Assembly (NCBI GenBank): GCA_021731205.1
Contig: JAKFXV010000068.1
Coordinates: forward strand, 1-6,397
Direction: 5' to 3'
DNA length: 6,397 nt
Source of the DNA: Nocardioides sp.
Lineage (GTDB): Bacteria; Actinomycetota; Actinomycetes; Propionibacteriales; Nocardioidaceae
Part shown: in pieces, positions 6,101 to 6,397 of the stretch
Numbering within the stretch: position 1 is the stretch's first letter
How the letters are laid out: every line of letters starts with the position of its first letter
Notes under the pieces: generated by a model
The model's database searches: none
Told to the model about the DNA's origin: nothing
The model's input: the letters and a program-made list of their open reading frames with translations, nothing else
Program-made: the position numbers and the translations under genes

Positions 6101-6397
6101 TTGCGGGTAGGCCTGACCGGGGGAGTGGCGGCCGGCAAGAGTGCGGCGGCCGCCGTCCTCCGAGACCTCGGCGCCGTGGTGATCGATGCCGACGTCCTTG
6201 CGCGGGAAGTGGTGGCTCCGGGCACGCCCGGGCTGGCTGCGGTCATCGAGCACTTCGGCGACGGCGTCGTGGCGGCCGATGGCGGCCTCGATCGTGGTGC
6301 TCTCGGGGAGATCGTGTTCGCGGATGTCGGCGAACGCCGGGCCCTCGAGGCGATCGTCCATCCGCTGGTCCGGGCCAGGGCCGCGCAGTTGGAGGAG
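6101..6397 (+). CDS. coaE: Dephospho-CoA kinase, 3'-truncated by the window edge
   Basis: CoaE catalyses the last step of coenzyme A synthesis, ATP-dependent phosphorylation of the 3'-hydroxyl of dephospho-CoA ribose. Only the first 99 codons are visible, open to the right edge. They show the family start RVGLTGG and the Walker A loop GGVAAGKS (the common GKST is GKSA here), then [12 protein letters not shown] with the conserved acidic residues of the substrate site, [12 protein letters not shown], and the IVHPLV motif of the lid region. The start is uncertain. TTG at 6101 gives the typical N-terminus (M)RVGLTGG but has no good ribosome-binding site; CTG at 6089 overlaps the rpsA stop as CTGA, has GGAG four bases upstream (6081-6084) and adds four residues. 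No ATG or GTG is available in this stretch. Whether the protein also has the C-terminal GrpB-like domain seen in mycobacterial CoaE cannot be told. Confidence 0.94.
   Translation, partial: MRVGLTGGVAAGKSAAAAVLRDLGAVVIDADVLAREVVAPGTPGLAAVIEHFGDGVVAADGGLDRGALGEIVFADVGERRALEAIVHPLVRARAAQLEE

Overview
The window is high-GC DNA from an actinobacterium. Three housekeeping proteins show this: a PolA of the actinobacterial type (degenerate proofreading domain, Tyr in the O-helix), a four-domain ribosomal protein S1 with the tail typical of actinobacteria, and the gene order polA / rpsA / coaE, which as I recall is also the order in Mycobacterium tuberculosis (Rv1629-Rv1630-Rv1631). The protein style suggests something like Nocardioidaceae/Propionibacteriales, but that placement is only an impression.

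Layout. Positions 1-2267 (+) hold the last five sixths or so of polA; its start lies before the window. Positions 2264-3511 (-) encode a 12-helix membrane protein of the MATE/MOP oligosaccharide-flippase type. Positions 3508-4329 (-) encode a class I SAM-dependent methyltransferase, with a possible longer start at 4374. About 284 bases of divergent intergenic DNA follow; they carry a candidate promoter, several short hairpins and the rpsA ribosome-binding site. rpsA occupies 4614-6092 (+). coaE (dephospho-CoA kinase) starts at about 6101 (+) and runs off the right edge after 99 codons.

How the genes relate. rpsA and coaE look like one transcription unit, 8 bases apart or overlapping depending on the coaE start. 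The methyltransferase and flippase form a tightly coupled two-gene unit on the other strand (ATGA overlap), set between polA and rpsA. The flippase and polA converge so tightly that both end on the same CTAG palindrome, leaving no room for a terminator between them.

There is no mobile element, CRISPR array, RNA gene or obvious novel defence or biosynthetic system here. The parts most worth a second look are the methyltransferase-flippase pair of unknown function, a duplicated GC-rich dyad (4294-4311 and 4351-4364) around the methyltransferase start that is repeated in different reading frames, and the structured leader of rpsA.
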